Assembly (NCBI GenBank): GCA_938045815.1
Contig: CALIBI010000045.1
Span: forward strand, 1 to 44,003
DNA length: 44,003 nucleotides
Source: an uncultured Sulfolobales archaeon
Lineage (GTDB): Archaea; Thermoproteota; Thermoprotei_A; Sulfolobales; NBVN01
Direction of reading: 5' to 3'
The position numbers and the translations under genes are program-made. This document shows, piece by piece, positions 33,307-41,933 of this stretch (the first letter of the stretch is position 1; each line of letters opens with the position of its first letter). The notes below the pieces were generated by a model, which ran no database searches, had not been told where the DNA came from, and saw nothing but the letters and a program-made list of their open reading frames with translations.

Positions 33307-33836
33307 AGGTAGAGATACTCATTATTGGGAGAGGAGGCCAGGGAATCCTGCTATTAGGTCGTGTGATAGGAGTTGCAGCATCTAAGCATGCTGGCCTCTA
33401 CGTCACTAGTGTTGAGGCGTACGCTTCCGAGACTAGGGGAGGAGAATCACGCGTAGATCTAATAATATCTGATAACCCTGAAGAAATAGATTACGTCAGA
33501 GTATTAAGTGCTGATATAGCACTCTTCATGTACCCCTACAACCTAATAAAGTATTCAGAAATCTTGAAAAAAGACGCGTACGTATTCATTAACTCTACGT
33601 TTGGGGAGGAACACCCTTACAGAACCCAAAAAGTTTTCTTGAAACCATATAGTGAGATAGCTGAGAAAAACTTAGGGAGTTCTAGGGTAGCTAATATGGT
33701 TGCTTTAGGTCATTTAATAGCGAAGACAGGAATACAGGAGATTGAGCATATAGAGAAAGCAATAAGAGAAATAATTTCTGAGAACCTACATGAAATAAAC
33801 ATCAAAGCTTTGAAAACAGGTCTAGCTCTCGATTAG
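33303..33836 (+). CDS. korG: 2-oxoacid:ferredoxin oxidoreductase, gamma subunit
   Basis: 177-residue gamma subunit. IIGRGGQGILLLGRVIGVAA is the diagnostic N-terminal motif, and TSVEAYASETRGGESRVDLIIS follows. It completes the four-subunit enzyme, which converts an oxoacid plus CoA to acyl-CoA with ferredoxin as electron acceptor, or runs in reverse for CO2 fixation. The ATGA overlap with the beta gene shows coupled translation. The end of the operon is followed by an AT-rich gap of about 100 bp. Confidence 0.9.
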   Translation: MKVEILIIGRGGQGILLLGRVIGVAASKHAGLYVTSVEAYASETRGGESRVDLIISDNPEEIDYVRVLSADIALFMYPYNLIKYSEILKKDAYVFINSTFGEEHPYRTQKVFLKPYSEIAEKNLGSSRVANMVALGHLIAKTGIQEIEHIEKAIREIISENLHEINIKALKTGLALD

Positions 33837-33941
33837 ATTTTCGATAATAGCTAGGAGATCTCTCATAAAAATATATTATGTAATGAACTTATTTACTCGC
33901 TAAATCAATATACTAATTGTAGACTGAGGACTGATAGCGAG

Positions 33942-34202
33942 GTGATCGCAGTGACGCTGAGCAGTACTGACGGAGCGAGATGCCCTGCTTGCGGCAAGCC
34001 TGTGACTTACTACGGGGAGGTTGAGTTGAGTAATGGGTATAAGGTGGCTAGGTACGTCATTAAGTGTAGGGCTTGTGGATATAGAGAAGTACTACAAGAA
34101 GTCATGCTTAAAAAGAAGGAGGACGGAATTGCTGTTGAGGTAGTTAAGTCAATTAGACCTAAAGAAAACAGAAATTCTCTCAAGCACGCGAGAAGGGCTT
34201 GA
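33942..34202 (+). CDS. Small zinc-ribbon protein
   Basis: 86 residues with CPACGK and CRACGY knuckles about 30 residues apart, enclosing a short beta segment; this is a classic zinc ribbon. The C-terminus is basic (KSIRPKENRNSLKHARRA), suggesting nucleic acid contact. GTG 33942 is possible, but GTG 33951 or a nearby codon would give a shorter tail before the ribbon. It is a single gene between two oppositely oriented groups. The precise role is unknown; relatives include transcription and ribosome-associated proteins. Confidence 0.65.
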   Translation: MIAVTLSSTDGARCPACGKPVTYYGEVELSNGYKVARYVIKCRACGYREVLQEVMLKKKEDGIAVEVVKSIRPKENRNSLKHARRA

Positions 34203-34273
34203 GAATAAAATTGGAATAATTTTTACAGCTATACTCAATACCTAACTAGCACGAGTTTTCTTGTAAGCTCTGT

Positions 34274-34606
34274 TTACACTGAAGTCACTAAAGCAACTCT
34301 TATCTCACTGCCTTCAGGTATTATCAGGAGCATCCCGTTATTAAAACTTACATTAATTTCCTCAATTCTTTGAGAACTGATGTAATCAAGCAGATTCCTA
34401 GCGAGAACACTCATTATGAGTGATATCTTAGCTACTACTTCGGGATCAGTTACTTTCGTGGGAGCGTTAACTATCACATCAGCTATACGACCTCTGCTAT
34501 CTACTTTCAATACTAAACCAAACCTATCAGTAATTTCCTCAGAAGTTTCTCTTTCTTCACGTATAACCTCACTAATTTCATTCTCGCTTGACACACTATA
34601 TGTCAA
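34274..34606 (-). CDS. Conserved-looking 110-residue protein, unknown
   Basis: Not firmly recognised. The order of strands and helices (DRFGLVLKVDSRGRIADVIV, then KISLIMSVLARNLLDYI, then INVSFNNGMLLIIPEGSEI) recalls Roadblock/LC7 domains, in which a long helix sits between beta strands and a final hydrophobic GMLLI strand. Such small proteins regulate GTPases in archaea. The N-terminal 25 residues are charged and Glu-rich. A TATA element (ACTTTATAAGG, about 34640) lies on the minus strand. The start is TTG 34606. Confidence 0.55.
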   Translation of the reverse strand: MTYSVSSENEISEVIREERETSEEITDRFGLVLKVDSRGRIADVIVNAPTKVTDPEVVAKISLIMSVLARNLLDYISSQRIEEINVSFNNGMLLIIPEGSEIRVALVTSV

Positions 34607-34779
34607 GTAACTCCCTAAAAATGTCTATATTTCACGTTTACTTTATAAGGAGTCAGCCTTTTTACAGGACCCTGCTTTCACGTTGTTTCATTAGTTTGTT
34701 TCGGTTTTCCATATTGTCGTGGTCATATTACTTTAGGTTTCACGACCACCTAGCAAAGAGGAGGAGCTTAAAAGATGTG

Positions 34780-35676
34780 TTAATCTCCTAAAGTGATTAC
34801 TTCTTTAAGTATTTTCTTAAAACTCATCGGGGGTGATGTAGGTCTTTGAAACTCTATAATTACGTGCTTGACTTCTGGCAGCCCCTCTCTGATTCTCTCA
34901 CTTAACTCTTTCCTTATGGTATCTATTTCCTCTACACTAGTAGTTTCCGGCACCTCGATTTGCAGGACAATAAGATACTCGTCAGGTCCTATAAACAAAG
35001 ACTTCACATCATTAACGTCGATTACTCTAGGGTCTGATAAGACGATCTTAACCGCCCTACCAACCACGTTTTTGGGTGCTGACTTACCTACTAAAACCTC
35101 AAAATATCTGTAGCTGAGAAGAGCGGAAGATGCGAGTAAAATAGCCGAGACTATTAGAGCTCCTATCCCGTCAATCCAGGGACTGTTAGTAACCAACGAT
35201 ATAAGAGCTGCGAACTCGCCTACGGCATCAGAGAGGTTCTCGACTAGCGTGCCCCTAGACGCAGGGTCCCTTGGCATCTTTCTAAACTCTATTAAACTCC
35301 AAGAAAGTACCGCTAAATCTAGCATTAACGCGGTCGTAAGCGACGCTACAGAGAGCGTGGAGGAAGAGACGTCATTCATGAAGATAAGTTGCTGGATTCC
35401 TGAGATAGACGTTATAGCGAATAGAAACCCTCCCAGAATAGCTGACGCTATTAAACCGAAAACATATATAGCTCTACCGAAACCGAAAGGATACCTCACG
35501 GAAGGACTTCTCTTACTTATAGAGAGACCAAAAACTAAGAGTCCCGAACCTATAGTATCGCCTAGGGAATGAAGAAACTCAGCGTTAACAGCTACTGAAG
35601 TAGCATTGAGTACGCTAGTCAATTTCAGCATAAGTGACACTAAGTTAAGAGTGAAAGAAGCGTGAACCGCTCTCAT
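34780..35676 (-). CDS. Cation diffusion facilitator (CDF) transporter
   Basis: 298-residue metal efflux protein with six predicted helices and a C-terminal ferredoxin-like cytoplasmic domain (about 205-285). The helix II metal motif is HSLGD (His36, Asp40), close to HxxxD; the matching helix V site reads NLSDAVGE, in which the usual first ligand is Asn. This suggests altered metal preference, as in the SLC30A9-like CDF branch, where helix V often has unusual residues. YPFGFGRAIYVFGLIAS is the conserved loop and helix III. Likely substrates are Zn, Fe, Co or Mn. Confidence 0.85.
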   Translation of the reverse strand: MRAVHASFTLNLVSLMLKLTSVLNATSVAVNAEFLHSLGDTIGSGLLVFGLSISKRSPSVRYPFGFGRAIYVFGLIASAILGGFLFAITSISGIQQLIFMNDVSSSTLSVASLTTALMLDLAVLSWSLIEFRKMPRDPASRGTLVENLSDAVGEFAALISLVTNSPWIDGIGALIVSAILLASSALLSYRYFEVLVGKSAPKNVVGRAVKIVLSDPRVIDVNDVKSLFIGPDEYLIVLQIEVPETTSVEEIDTIRKELSERIREGLPEVKHVIIEFQRPTSPPMSFKKILKEVITLGD

Positions 35677-35744
35677 AAACCCAAACCTCTATCCCCTAGA
35701 CGCAATCTCAGCACCAACAAACATGCTCACGACTAATATTAAGC

Positions 35745-36908
35745 TCACTCTAGATACCATAAATCCTCAACAGGACCCTCAAAACCATAATCTCTAGCTA
35801 TCTCAAAAGCTTTCCTGAGTTCCTCCGTACTAACACGTCTTCTTATCTCGCTCCACTTATCAGGCTGCCTAACAACTAGGTATTCAGGCCTGTATTGATC
35901 CATTATATTAGTTAACGCTCTCCTGGTGTTTTCTGAAATCCACTTAAGCACGTTTCTAGTGCAGCATTCCACGTGATTAGGGAGTACTAAGTGTCTTATT
36001 ATGACGTCACCTGAGTCGTGAGCTATTCTTATATTCCTAGACGCTACCTCAAAGTAATTCTTTACTACAGAGTATTTAAGAGCGCATGCATTGTTGCCGT
36101 ATTTAAGGTCCGGCAACCATATATCTATTACATCTCTCACTAACTCCATAGCCTCACTACTCAAGTACATGTTACTGTTCCATAATTGCGGGGTCTTTAT
36201 ATCTAAATACTTGAGTGATTTCAGTATGACCGGTATGTTTGGGGTTGGGTCTCCGCCCACGTGGTTTATGTTTATGGCTCCGTTTAACGCAAGCCATTTC
36301 TGAATATCTGCTAATTCCTCAGAGGTCTTCTCCTCTGAGGGTAATCCTTCCCGCTGACTTATACTCCAGTTCTGGCAGTACACACACCTGAAGTTACAAC
36401 CTACATAGAATATAGTACCTGAAGGAACTAAGGGAGCTTCCTCACCCATATGATGAAAGAACGTATCAACATATGCGTTAAGTCCATGAACTCTACAGTA
36501 CCCCATCCTGCCCTCACTCCTTAAAGCACCACACCTCCACTCACAAAGCCTGCAGGGGCTTGCTAGTCTATCAGCTAGCTCTATCTTCAAATCTAGGAAT
36601 GTAGGTGTTTCAATCACTTTATTCTTCAAGTGTTTCCAAGGATCTTTAGATTCCCTAATCTCGCTCCATAACTCGTTAAAAGCTTTCTGCAACCTCGTAT
36701 GTTCCTTTAGTAATTCCTCAGTGCTTATCACGGTTAACTCATTTTTCTTGAGATCTATCGTTAAGTTCTTAACTATAAGGTATTTTGGGGGCATCACCCC
36801 CCTCATCACGGAGTAATACCATGAAAGTCTCTCTCTAACCTTATCGTTTTTCCAAACCCTCAATGAGTCAGGTCTTACAAACTCGATGTATCTCAAATAC
36901 TCCCTCAT
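35745..36908 (-). CDS. PflA-like radical SAM protein (COG1313-type)
   Basis: 387-residue radical SAM enzyme. VGCNFRCVYCQNWSISQ, near residue 170, carries the CX3CX2C cluster motif in the form typical of pyruvate-formate-lyase-activating-enzyme-like proteins. An additional cysteine region upstream, CRLCEWRCGALRSEGRMGYC, probably binds a second iron-sulfur cluster. NHVGGDPTPNIP is the SAM-binding GG segment. These archaeal proteins probably make a glycyl radical or a peptide or cofactor modification; the target is unknown. A TATA element, AAAATATATTT, lies near 36922 on the minus strand. Confidence 0.83.
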   Translation of the reverse strand: MREYLRYIEFVRPDSLRVWKNDKVRERLSWYYSVMRGVMPPKYLIVKNLTIDLKKNELTVISTEELLKEHTRLQKAFNELWSEIRESKDPWKHLKNKVIETPTFLDLKIELADRLASPCRLCEWRCGALRSEGRMGYCRVHGLNAYVDTFFHHMGEEAPLVPSGTIFYVGCNFRCVYCQNWSISQREGLPSEEKTSEELADIQKWLALNGAININHVGGDPTPNIPVILKSLKYLDIKTPQLWNSNMYLSSEAMELVRDVIDIWLPDLKYGNNACALKYSVVKNYFEVASRNIRIAHDSGDVIIRHLVLPNHVECCTRNVLKWISENTRRALTNIMDQYRPEYLVVRQPDKWSEIRRRVSTEELRKAFEIARDYGFEGPVEDLWYLE

Positions 36909-37005
36909 ACATTACTCAAACAAATATATTTTTCAAGTCTTATAAGAATCGAGACTATTGTGTTAGTCTCAACTCGCAAGTAGGAAACTGATTTAGATAG
37001 CTAGA

Positions 37006-37836
37006 TTACTTCTGAGTAAGGTCTTTAAACGAATAGAAAGGTCCGTTTACTAAAATTCTCTTGTGTTTGGTTTTTTCATAAAGCTTTATCACTTTCTCTA
37101 CGGACTCCATAGGAATTCCAGAGATTTTCGGTATTTCGTGTGGTTTACGTCCCTCATCAAACAATCTGTAAAGAATCTCATCTATCTCATCGTAAGTTAA
37201 GCCTAGTTCCCCCTCGGCCGTGTGACCAGGCCATAAATCAGGTGATGGTGGTCTGGAAACTACTTCAGTAGGTAGGTTGAGGTATTTAGCAAATTCCCTT
37301 ACTTGAGTCTTATATAGCCCTATTATAGGGTGTAGGTCACCAGCCCCATCACCCCACTTAGTAAAGAAACCTATCAAGAGTTCTGAACGATCACTAGTAC
37401 CAACCACTAACATATTTTCTTTATTAGCTATGGCGTAAAGTATGGTCATTCTACTCCTAGCTTTTATGTTGCCTCTAACTAGTTTGTTGGAAGACGCGTA
37501 ACTCATGCCTAAAGATTTAAGGAAGGCGCTAACTACATTAGTTATGTTTATGATTTCTAGTTCTAGTCCTAAGTTATTAGCTACTTTATTAGCTATTAGA
37601 GTTGAGACAGGGTTGCTCTCTATCTCTGGCATATGAATAGTCTTAACTGATGAGGTCCCTAGAGCCTTGACGGATAAAGCAGCACATACTGAAGAGTCTC
37701 CTCCCCCAGAAAGACCTATCACAACGCCTGAAGCACCTGCTTCCCTAACAACAACCCTAATGAAATTCGTTATGATGTTTTCAGCTCTTTGGAAGTCTAC
37801 GCTCAGATGTGGAGGTAACACTGACTCACACCACAA
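37006..37836 (-). CDS. nadE: NAD+ synthetase, ammonia-dependent
   Basis: 276-residue enzyme for the last step of NAD synthesis: nicotinate adenine dinucleotide plus ATP and ammonia to NAD+. The N-type ATP pyrophosphatase P-loop is GVVIGLSGGGDSSVCAAL. VVGTSDRSELLIGFFTKWGDGAGDLHPI contains the conserved substrate segment, and RPPSPDLWPG follows. No glutaminase domain is present, so the nitrogen source should be ammonia. TTG 37836 sits about 25 bp after a TTTTAATTTT TATA on the minus strand, supporting a near-leaderless start. Confidence 0.92.
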   Translation of the reverse strand: MWCESVLPPHLSVDFQRAENIITNFIRVVVREAGASGVVIGLSGGGDSSVCAALSVKALGTSSVKTIHMPEIESNPVSTLIANKVANNLGLELEIINITNVVSAFLKSLGMSYASSNKLVRGNIKARSRMTILYAIANKENMLVVGTSDRSELLIGFFTKWGDGAGDLHPIIGLYKTQVREFAKYLNLPTEVVSRPPSPDLWPGHTAEGELGLTYDEIDEILYRLFDEGRKPHEIPKISGIPMESVEKVIKLYEKTKHKRILVNGPFYSFKDLTQK

Positions 37837-38306
37837 ATAAGAAATAACGTAGAAAATTAAAAGACAGGAAATTACTAGTTAGGTACTCAACTCTTTAAGC
37901 TGTTTCGTTAGTCTCCTCACGATTTCTTTAATCTATTAAGGATACCTTACCTAGATCATTAACCTTGTTTCTCTCCTGAATACTTGGTACATGACAGCAT
38001 ACATAGAACTATTCAAGATACTAAAACAATCGACATAAAGAGATATGGAACCAAACCCACATCTGATTTAACATAGCTGGCTTGTCTTCTATGAATAAAC
38101 CGTCATCGAACACAACGTAATACTTAAATTATTCAAAAATTCTAAATATCTGTCTCAACAATTTCTAACAAATCTTACAAAAACGCAATACTAGTTTTTG
38201 GATTTCCTATAATGTTAATAAAAATGTGAAATATAATAATATAATTCTATAATTTTTTATGCATTGAAAGATATATATTGTTTTGCCGTGTCCTTACTAT
38301 TATAGG
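37837..38306. other. AT-rich intergenic region before the symporter
   Basis: Contains the nadE promoter on the left, a decayed minus-strand frame (37879-38127, listed separately) and a very AT-rich stretch (38128-38270). GATATATATT at 38270-38279 is the clear TATA of the symporter, about 30 bp before GTG 38307. Confidence 0.5.
37879..38127 (-). pseudogene. Remnant of an unknown gene with several frame changes
   Basis: On the minus strand four protein-like pieces follow one another in different frames: FKYYVVFDDGLFIEDKPAML, then SLYVDCFSILNSSMYAVMY, then KVNDLGKVSLID, and IKEIVRRLTKQLKELST before TAA 37879-37881. They would add up to about 85-90 residues. I recognise no family. The repeated one-base shifts suggest a decayed gene. 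It could in part be chance, given the AT-rich surroundings. Confidence 0.4.
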
Positions 38307-39867
38307 GTGAAACACAACGTCTTATACACATGAAAGAGAAGCATGGGCAACTAAGTTGGGTTTAATATTATCAATGGCTGGCAACGCTATCGGGTTAGGG
38401 AATTTCTGGAGATTCCCGAGAGTGTTAGCGGCTAACGGCGGCGGTGCTTTCATGATACCTTACTTCATAGCCTTACTTCTTCTCGGCATCCCGTTAATGT
38501 GGGTTGAATGGGCTACTGGGAGATATGGTGGGAAATACGGGCATGGTACGTTGGGACCAATGTTCTACGTTATGGCAAGAGAGAGAATTAAGCCCAGGGG
38601 AGCTCTTATATTCGCTGTGATAGGGGGTATGTTAGCATTCGCTGTCACTACGCTTCTTAACTCATACTACATACACGTCATAGGGTGGACAGCAGCATAC
38701 AGCATCTACAGCGCCACCGGAGCTTACTACGGTGTTAACACTGCGGTCTTCTTCGAAAGTCACATTAGCAACGTTCAAATGGTCTTAGCCACCTGGCTCA
38801 TACCAATGATACTCCTCTTCATAGCAGCATATAGAGGGATAGCCAAGGGTATTGAAGCATTCAACAAAGTAATGATGCCTATTCTGTATATCTTTGCTGT
38901 TGTCCTTGCTATTAGGTCTGTGACCATAGGTAGTCCTGTGAGACCTGACTGGAGCTCTTTCGCAGGCTTAAACTACATTTGGAAACCTAACTTCGAAGTA
39001 CTATTTGAGAATTTCTGGGTTATTTCTCTAGCAGCAGCCGGCCAGATATTCTTTACCCTGAGCCTTGGAATGGGCATAATTCAGAACTACGCCTCATACG
39101 TAAAGAAGGGAGACGATATCGCACTGTCTGCCCTCACGACAGCCTCGCTTAACGAGTTTGCGGAAGTAATTCTTGGTGGAAGCATCGCTATTCCCATAGC
39201 ATACGCGTACCTAGGTCCCGAAGTAGTCAAAAGCGGGAGTCTAGCTCTTGCTTTTATGGCCTTGCCTAACGTGTTCACTTCAATAGGTGAGGCAGGGAGA
39301 CTCTTCGGAACGATGTGGTTCCTATTATTGTTCTTCGCTGGATGGACGTCAGCCATCGCGATGTATAACTATTTGGTAGCGCTTTTGGAGGAGGATTTAA
39401 GAATTAAGAGGAAAGTCGGTGCGGTGATAGTCTTTATCATTTACTTCCTCCTAGGCCTTCCTGTTGCTCTGGATAGCACCCTGATTTATTTCGGTGAACT
39501 AGACAACTGGGTTGGCTCCTACCTACTAGTACTCCTAGGATTGTTTGACGTGATAGTTGCTGTTTGGCTGTTCAAGCCTGAAAAACTGTGGAAGGAATTA
39601 CATGATGGAGCGCTGATCAGAGTGCCATCGTTCTTCAAGTACGTTTTAATGTTCCTAGCGCCCCTCTACATAACGATATTGTTGGTCGGGACAACAATAG
39701 ACTACTACAGAACGGGTGTGTTCGCTAAGACCGACCCATTGATTGTGGGAGCCAGAATAGCTATCATTGCAGCCTTGATACTAGGAGCTTTGGAAGCCTA
39801 CATCGCGATAAAGAGAAAGTACAGCGAGGAGTTAGCCAAGAATGAGGTTTTAGTGAGAATAGACTAG
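38307..39867 (+). CDS. Sodium:neurotransmitter symporter family transporter, frameshifted at the N-terminus
   Basis: Na+-coupled amino acid (or related) importer of the LeuT fold. GLILSMAGNAIGLGNFWRFPRVLAANGGG is the unwound helix 1 region that binds sodium and substrate; MIPYFIALLLLGIPLMWVEWATGRYGG follows. Twelve helices are likely in about 520 residues. The continuous frame lacks a start before TTG 38356, although it reads THEREAWATK upstream, the gate segment found in LeuT-type proteins. GTG 38307, about 26 bp after the TATA, is one frame off; one T too many in GTCTTATAC (38319-38324) would explain it. A 33-residue partner gene follows. Confidence 0.85.
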
Positions 39868-39877
39868 AGGTGGTATC

Positions 39878-39979
39878 ATGGATCCTGATGCACTCGTATT
39901 TCTACTGGGTTCATGGCTATTCATTATAGCTTTAGCGGGGTACTGTTTATCTAAGCTACTAAGTAGAAGAAAGAAATAA
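39878..39979 (+). CDS. 33-residue membrane peptide, putative symporter small subunit
   Basis: ATG 39878 follows an AGGTGG ribosome-binding site by four bases and begins 11 bp after the symporter stop. The peptide is MDPDALVFLLGSW... with a single membrane helix (about residues 6-27) and a basic end SRRKK, so the C-terminus should lie inside. Bacterial symporters of this family (MetP, methionine/alanine importers) are followed by a similar short single-helix subunit, MetS. By analogy this may be the archaeal counterpart; sequence similarity is too short to prove it. Confidence 0.6.
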   Translation: MDPDALVFLLGSWLFIIALAGYCLSKLLSRRKK

Positions 39980-39986
39980 TTTTTTA
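39980..39986 (+). terminator. T-rich transcription terminator candidate
   Basis: TTTTTTA directly after the stop of the 33-residue gene; archaeal termination commonly uses such T-runs without a hairpin. Confidence 0.35.
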
Positions 39987-40020
39987 TGTTCTATTTCAAC
40001 ACTATATCCTGGAGTTACGC

Positions 40021-40725
40021 ATGAAGTCTGAACCCGTTTTACGTGATGTGCTCGCAAGCCTTGAAAAGCTTAGTATGAACGAGAAAGTAAGGCATCTAGG
40101 ATTAGATAAAGCTTTTGATGAGGCTCGTAAAGCACTTGAATACTCGATCCAAAACATGCTTCGGGACAATCTTGATTACGCGAAGAGTCTGCACAGTAAG
40201 AGTCTGGAATTAATTCGTAAAGTAGAGTCTACTAGTCAAGGACCTATTCACAAGGAAGTTATTGAGGAATTAAAACTATTCCTTAAGTATTGTAGAATGA
40301 GTGTATATGAGTTCACGGACAAGATAAGAGAGGTTCGCCGAGCTTACCGGGCTTACCTGTGGGGCATGATCATATTCCTAATTTTAGGAGGGACTTATAG
40401 GATGGAGTTTGCTATCTCAGCCATAGTTCTAGTATTCCCGATAATCCTGGCAATGGGCGGCCTCCGAAGAAGAAGTTCGATGGGACTAATGCTTGCTTAT
40501 GCTACGATACCTCTCCCTCTCGTGATTTTTGTAATGATATTAAGCTATGCTGCATACGCTATAACAGATCCCGAGGAAGTTAGTTCCATAGCTTCAGCAT
40601 ACGGGGTTTCACTGGAGACAGCATTCGCTCTCATAGTCCTGGTAACGATTGGAAGTGCTGCAGGATTAGGTCTACTCCTTTACGCGCTTAAGAAGCTAGT
40701 AGACCACAGATACGCGTTCTTCTGA
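40021..40725 (+). CDS. Membrane protein with N-terminal helical domain, unknown
   Basis: 234 residues. The first ~110 are charged and helical with possible coiled-coil segments (EARKALEYSIQNMLRDNL, LYAKSLHSKSLELIRK-like), and are probably cytoplasmic. Then four hydrophobic segments follow: YLWGMIIFLILGG, AISAIVLVFPIILAMGG, LMLAYATIPLPLVIFVMIL and AFALIVLVTIGSAAGLGLLL. The end is basic. No family was recognised. ATG 40021 is 41 bp after the symporter partner gene; it could belong to the same unit or be independent. Confidence 0.6.
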   Translation: MKSEPVLRDVLASLEKLSMNEKVRHLGLDKAFDEARKALEYSIQNMLRDNLDYAKSLHSKSLELIRKVESTSQGPIHKEVIEELKLFLKYCRMSVYEFTDKIREVRRAYRAYLWGMIIFLILGGTYRMEFAISAIVLVFPIILAMGGLRRRSSMGLMLAYATIPLPLVIFVMILSYAAYAITDPEEVSSIASAYGVSLETAFALIVLVTIGSAAGLGLLLYALKKLVDHRYAFF

Positions 40726-40823
40726 AATATTTTATGGTTAAGAAGCCCTGAAAACACACTTAAGCTATTCCTGGTTTGCTAAACAATTAAACCCCTCTTA
40801 ACGAGATGCTTATGGGTGTTTAG

Positions 40824-41831
40824 TTGAGGAGAGTGGTAGCTTCCGCACCAGGAAAAGTCACACTCTTTGGTGAGCATGCTGTTGTTTACGGGTATCCAGC
40901 CATAGTAGCTTCTATAGATAAGCGTATCTACGTTAATGCTGAGTTACGTGAAGACGAAAAGATTAGGATAAACGCTCAAGATTTAAGGACTTCAGGTGTA
41001 ATAGTATCTATAAGTAACGGCGAGATACAGATAACGACTGATTACGGGAGAACTCTCTCAGCTATAGGTTACCTAAATAAAGCAATTGAGTTAACTTCCG
41101 AGTACTTAGGTGTTAGGAAAGGGGTAAGCTTAGAGGTAAGGTCCGAGATGCCTGTGGGTGCAGGTCTAGGAACCTCAGCCGCAGTATCAGTAGCTACGAT
41201 AGCTGCCTACAGTGCTTGCTTAGGTTATGAGTTAAGTAAAGACGAGATAGCGAGGCTTGGGTGGGAAGTCGAGAAAAGCGTGCAGGGTATTGCGTCACCC
41301 ATGGACACCTCGATAGCTACTTTTGGAGGGGTTCTCAAGATATGGTTTGAGGGAAACACAATATATAGGGTCCCGTTGCACGTAGGTAGTGAGTTACCTC
41401 TAGTAGTGTCCTATGTCGAGAGAGAAAAAAGCACTAGAGATATGGTTATGTGGGTAAAGAGTTTAAGAGATAAGCATCCTGAACTAGTTAACGGCATACT
41501 AGAACACATAGGTAGAACAACACTAGAAGCTGAGAAAGCGCTGGTTGGGGGTGACCTGCGAGAAATAGGTGTCTTAATGAACATAAATCACGGCCTCTTA
41601 GAAGCTTTAGGAGTCTCCTCAAGAAGACTTAATGAAGTAGTGCATACTGCTAGAATGGCTGGTGCTCTAGGGTCTAAGTTAACAGGTGGTGGTGGGGGAG
41701 GAGCTTCTATAGCTTTAACACTACCAGATAACATAGACATACTAACCAACGTATTAAAGCTAGTCACCCCGCACGTCTTTAGAACCAACATTCAGTATGA
41801 GGGAGTTAGAGTAAACCATCTCAGCGACTAG
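40824..41831 (+). CDS. mvk: Mevalonate kinase
   Basis: GHMP kinase that phosphorylates mevalonate, needed for the isoprenoid lipids of archaeal membranes. APGKVTLFGEHAVVYGYPAI is the N-terminal motif 1 of mevalonate kinases. SEMPVGAGLGTSAAVSVATI is the ATP-binding motif 2, SPMDTSIATFGG holds the catalytic Asp region and GSKLTGGGGGGASIAL is motif 3. 335 residues fits the archaeal enzyme. TTG 40824 is the start. No other pathway gene is in the window. The gene stands alone between the membrane protein and the dehydrogenase. Confidence 0.94.
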   Translation: MRRVVASAPGKVTLFGEHAVVYGYPAIVASIDKRIYVNAELREDEKIRINAQDLRTSGVIVSISNGEIQITTDYGRTLSAIGYLNKAIELTSEYLGVRKGVSLEVRSEMPVGAGLGTSAAVSVATIAAYSACLGYELSKDEIARLGWEVEKSVQGIASPMDTSIATFGGVLKIWFEGNTIYRVPLHVGSELPLVVSYVEREKSTRDMVMWVKSLRDKHPELVNGILEHIGRTTLEAEKALVGGDLREIGVLMNINHGLLEALGVSSRRLNEVVHTARMAGALGSKLTGGGGGGASIALTLPDNIDILTNVLKLVTPHVFRTNIQYEGVRVNHLSD

Positions 41832-41880
41832 ATTATTCAAGAACGCTATCACTAGGTTTTCTTTCTAATTACAGACATAC

Positions 41881-41914
41881 TTAGCTAAGAATCCTTATAA
41901 TATCGTTTAGCTAA
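41881..41914 (+). promoter_or_regulatory. Promoter of the dehydrogenase with two TTAGCTAA palindromes
   Basis: TTAGCTAA, itself a perfect 8-bp palindrome, occurs at 41881-41888 and 41907-41914. Their centres are 26 bp apart and they frame the TATA box CTTATAATAT (41894-41903), which predicts transcription start about 10 bp upstream of ATG 41934. This looks like a pair of operator half-sites for a dimeric regulator. The regulator is unknown. Confidence 0.5.
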
Positions 41915-41933
41915 TTAGTGTGGGTTAATTAAA

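Noticed and set aside
34588-34791. 67-codon plus-strand frame
   Set aside because: It covers the minus-strand promoter of the 34606 gene and has no coding texture or ribosome-binding site. The GTGGTC/GACCAC pair here is probably incidental.
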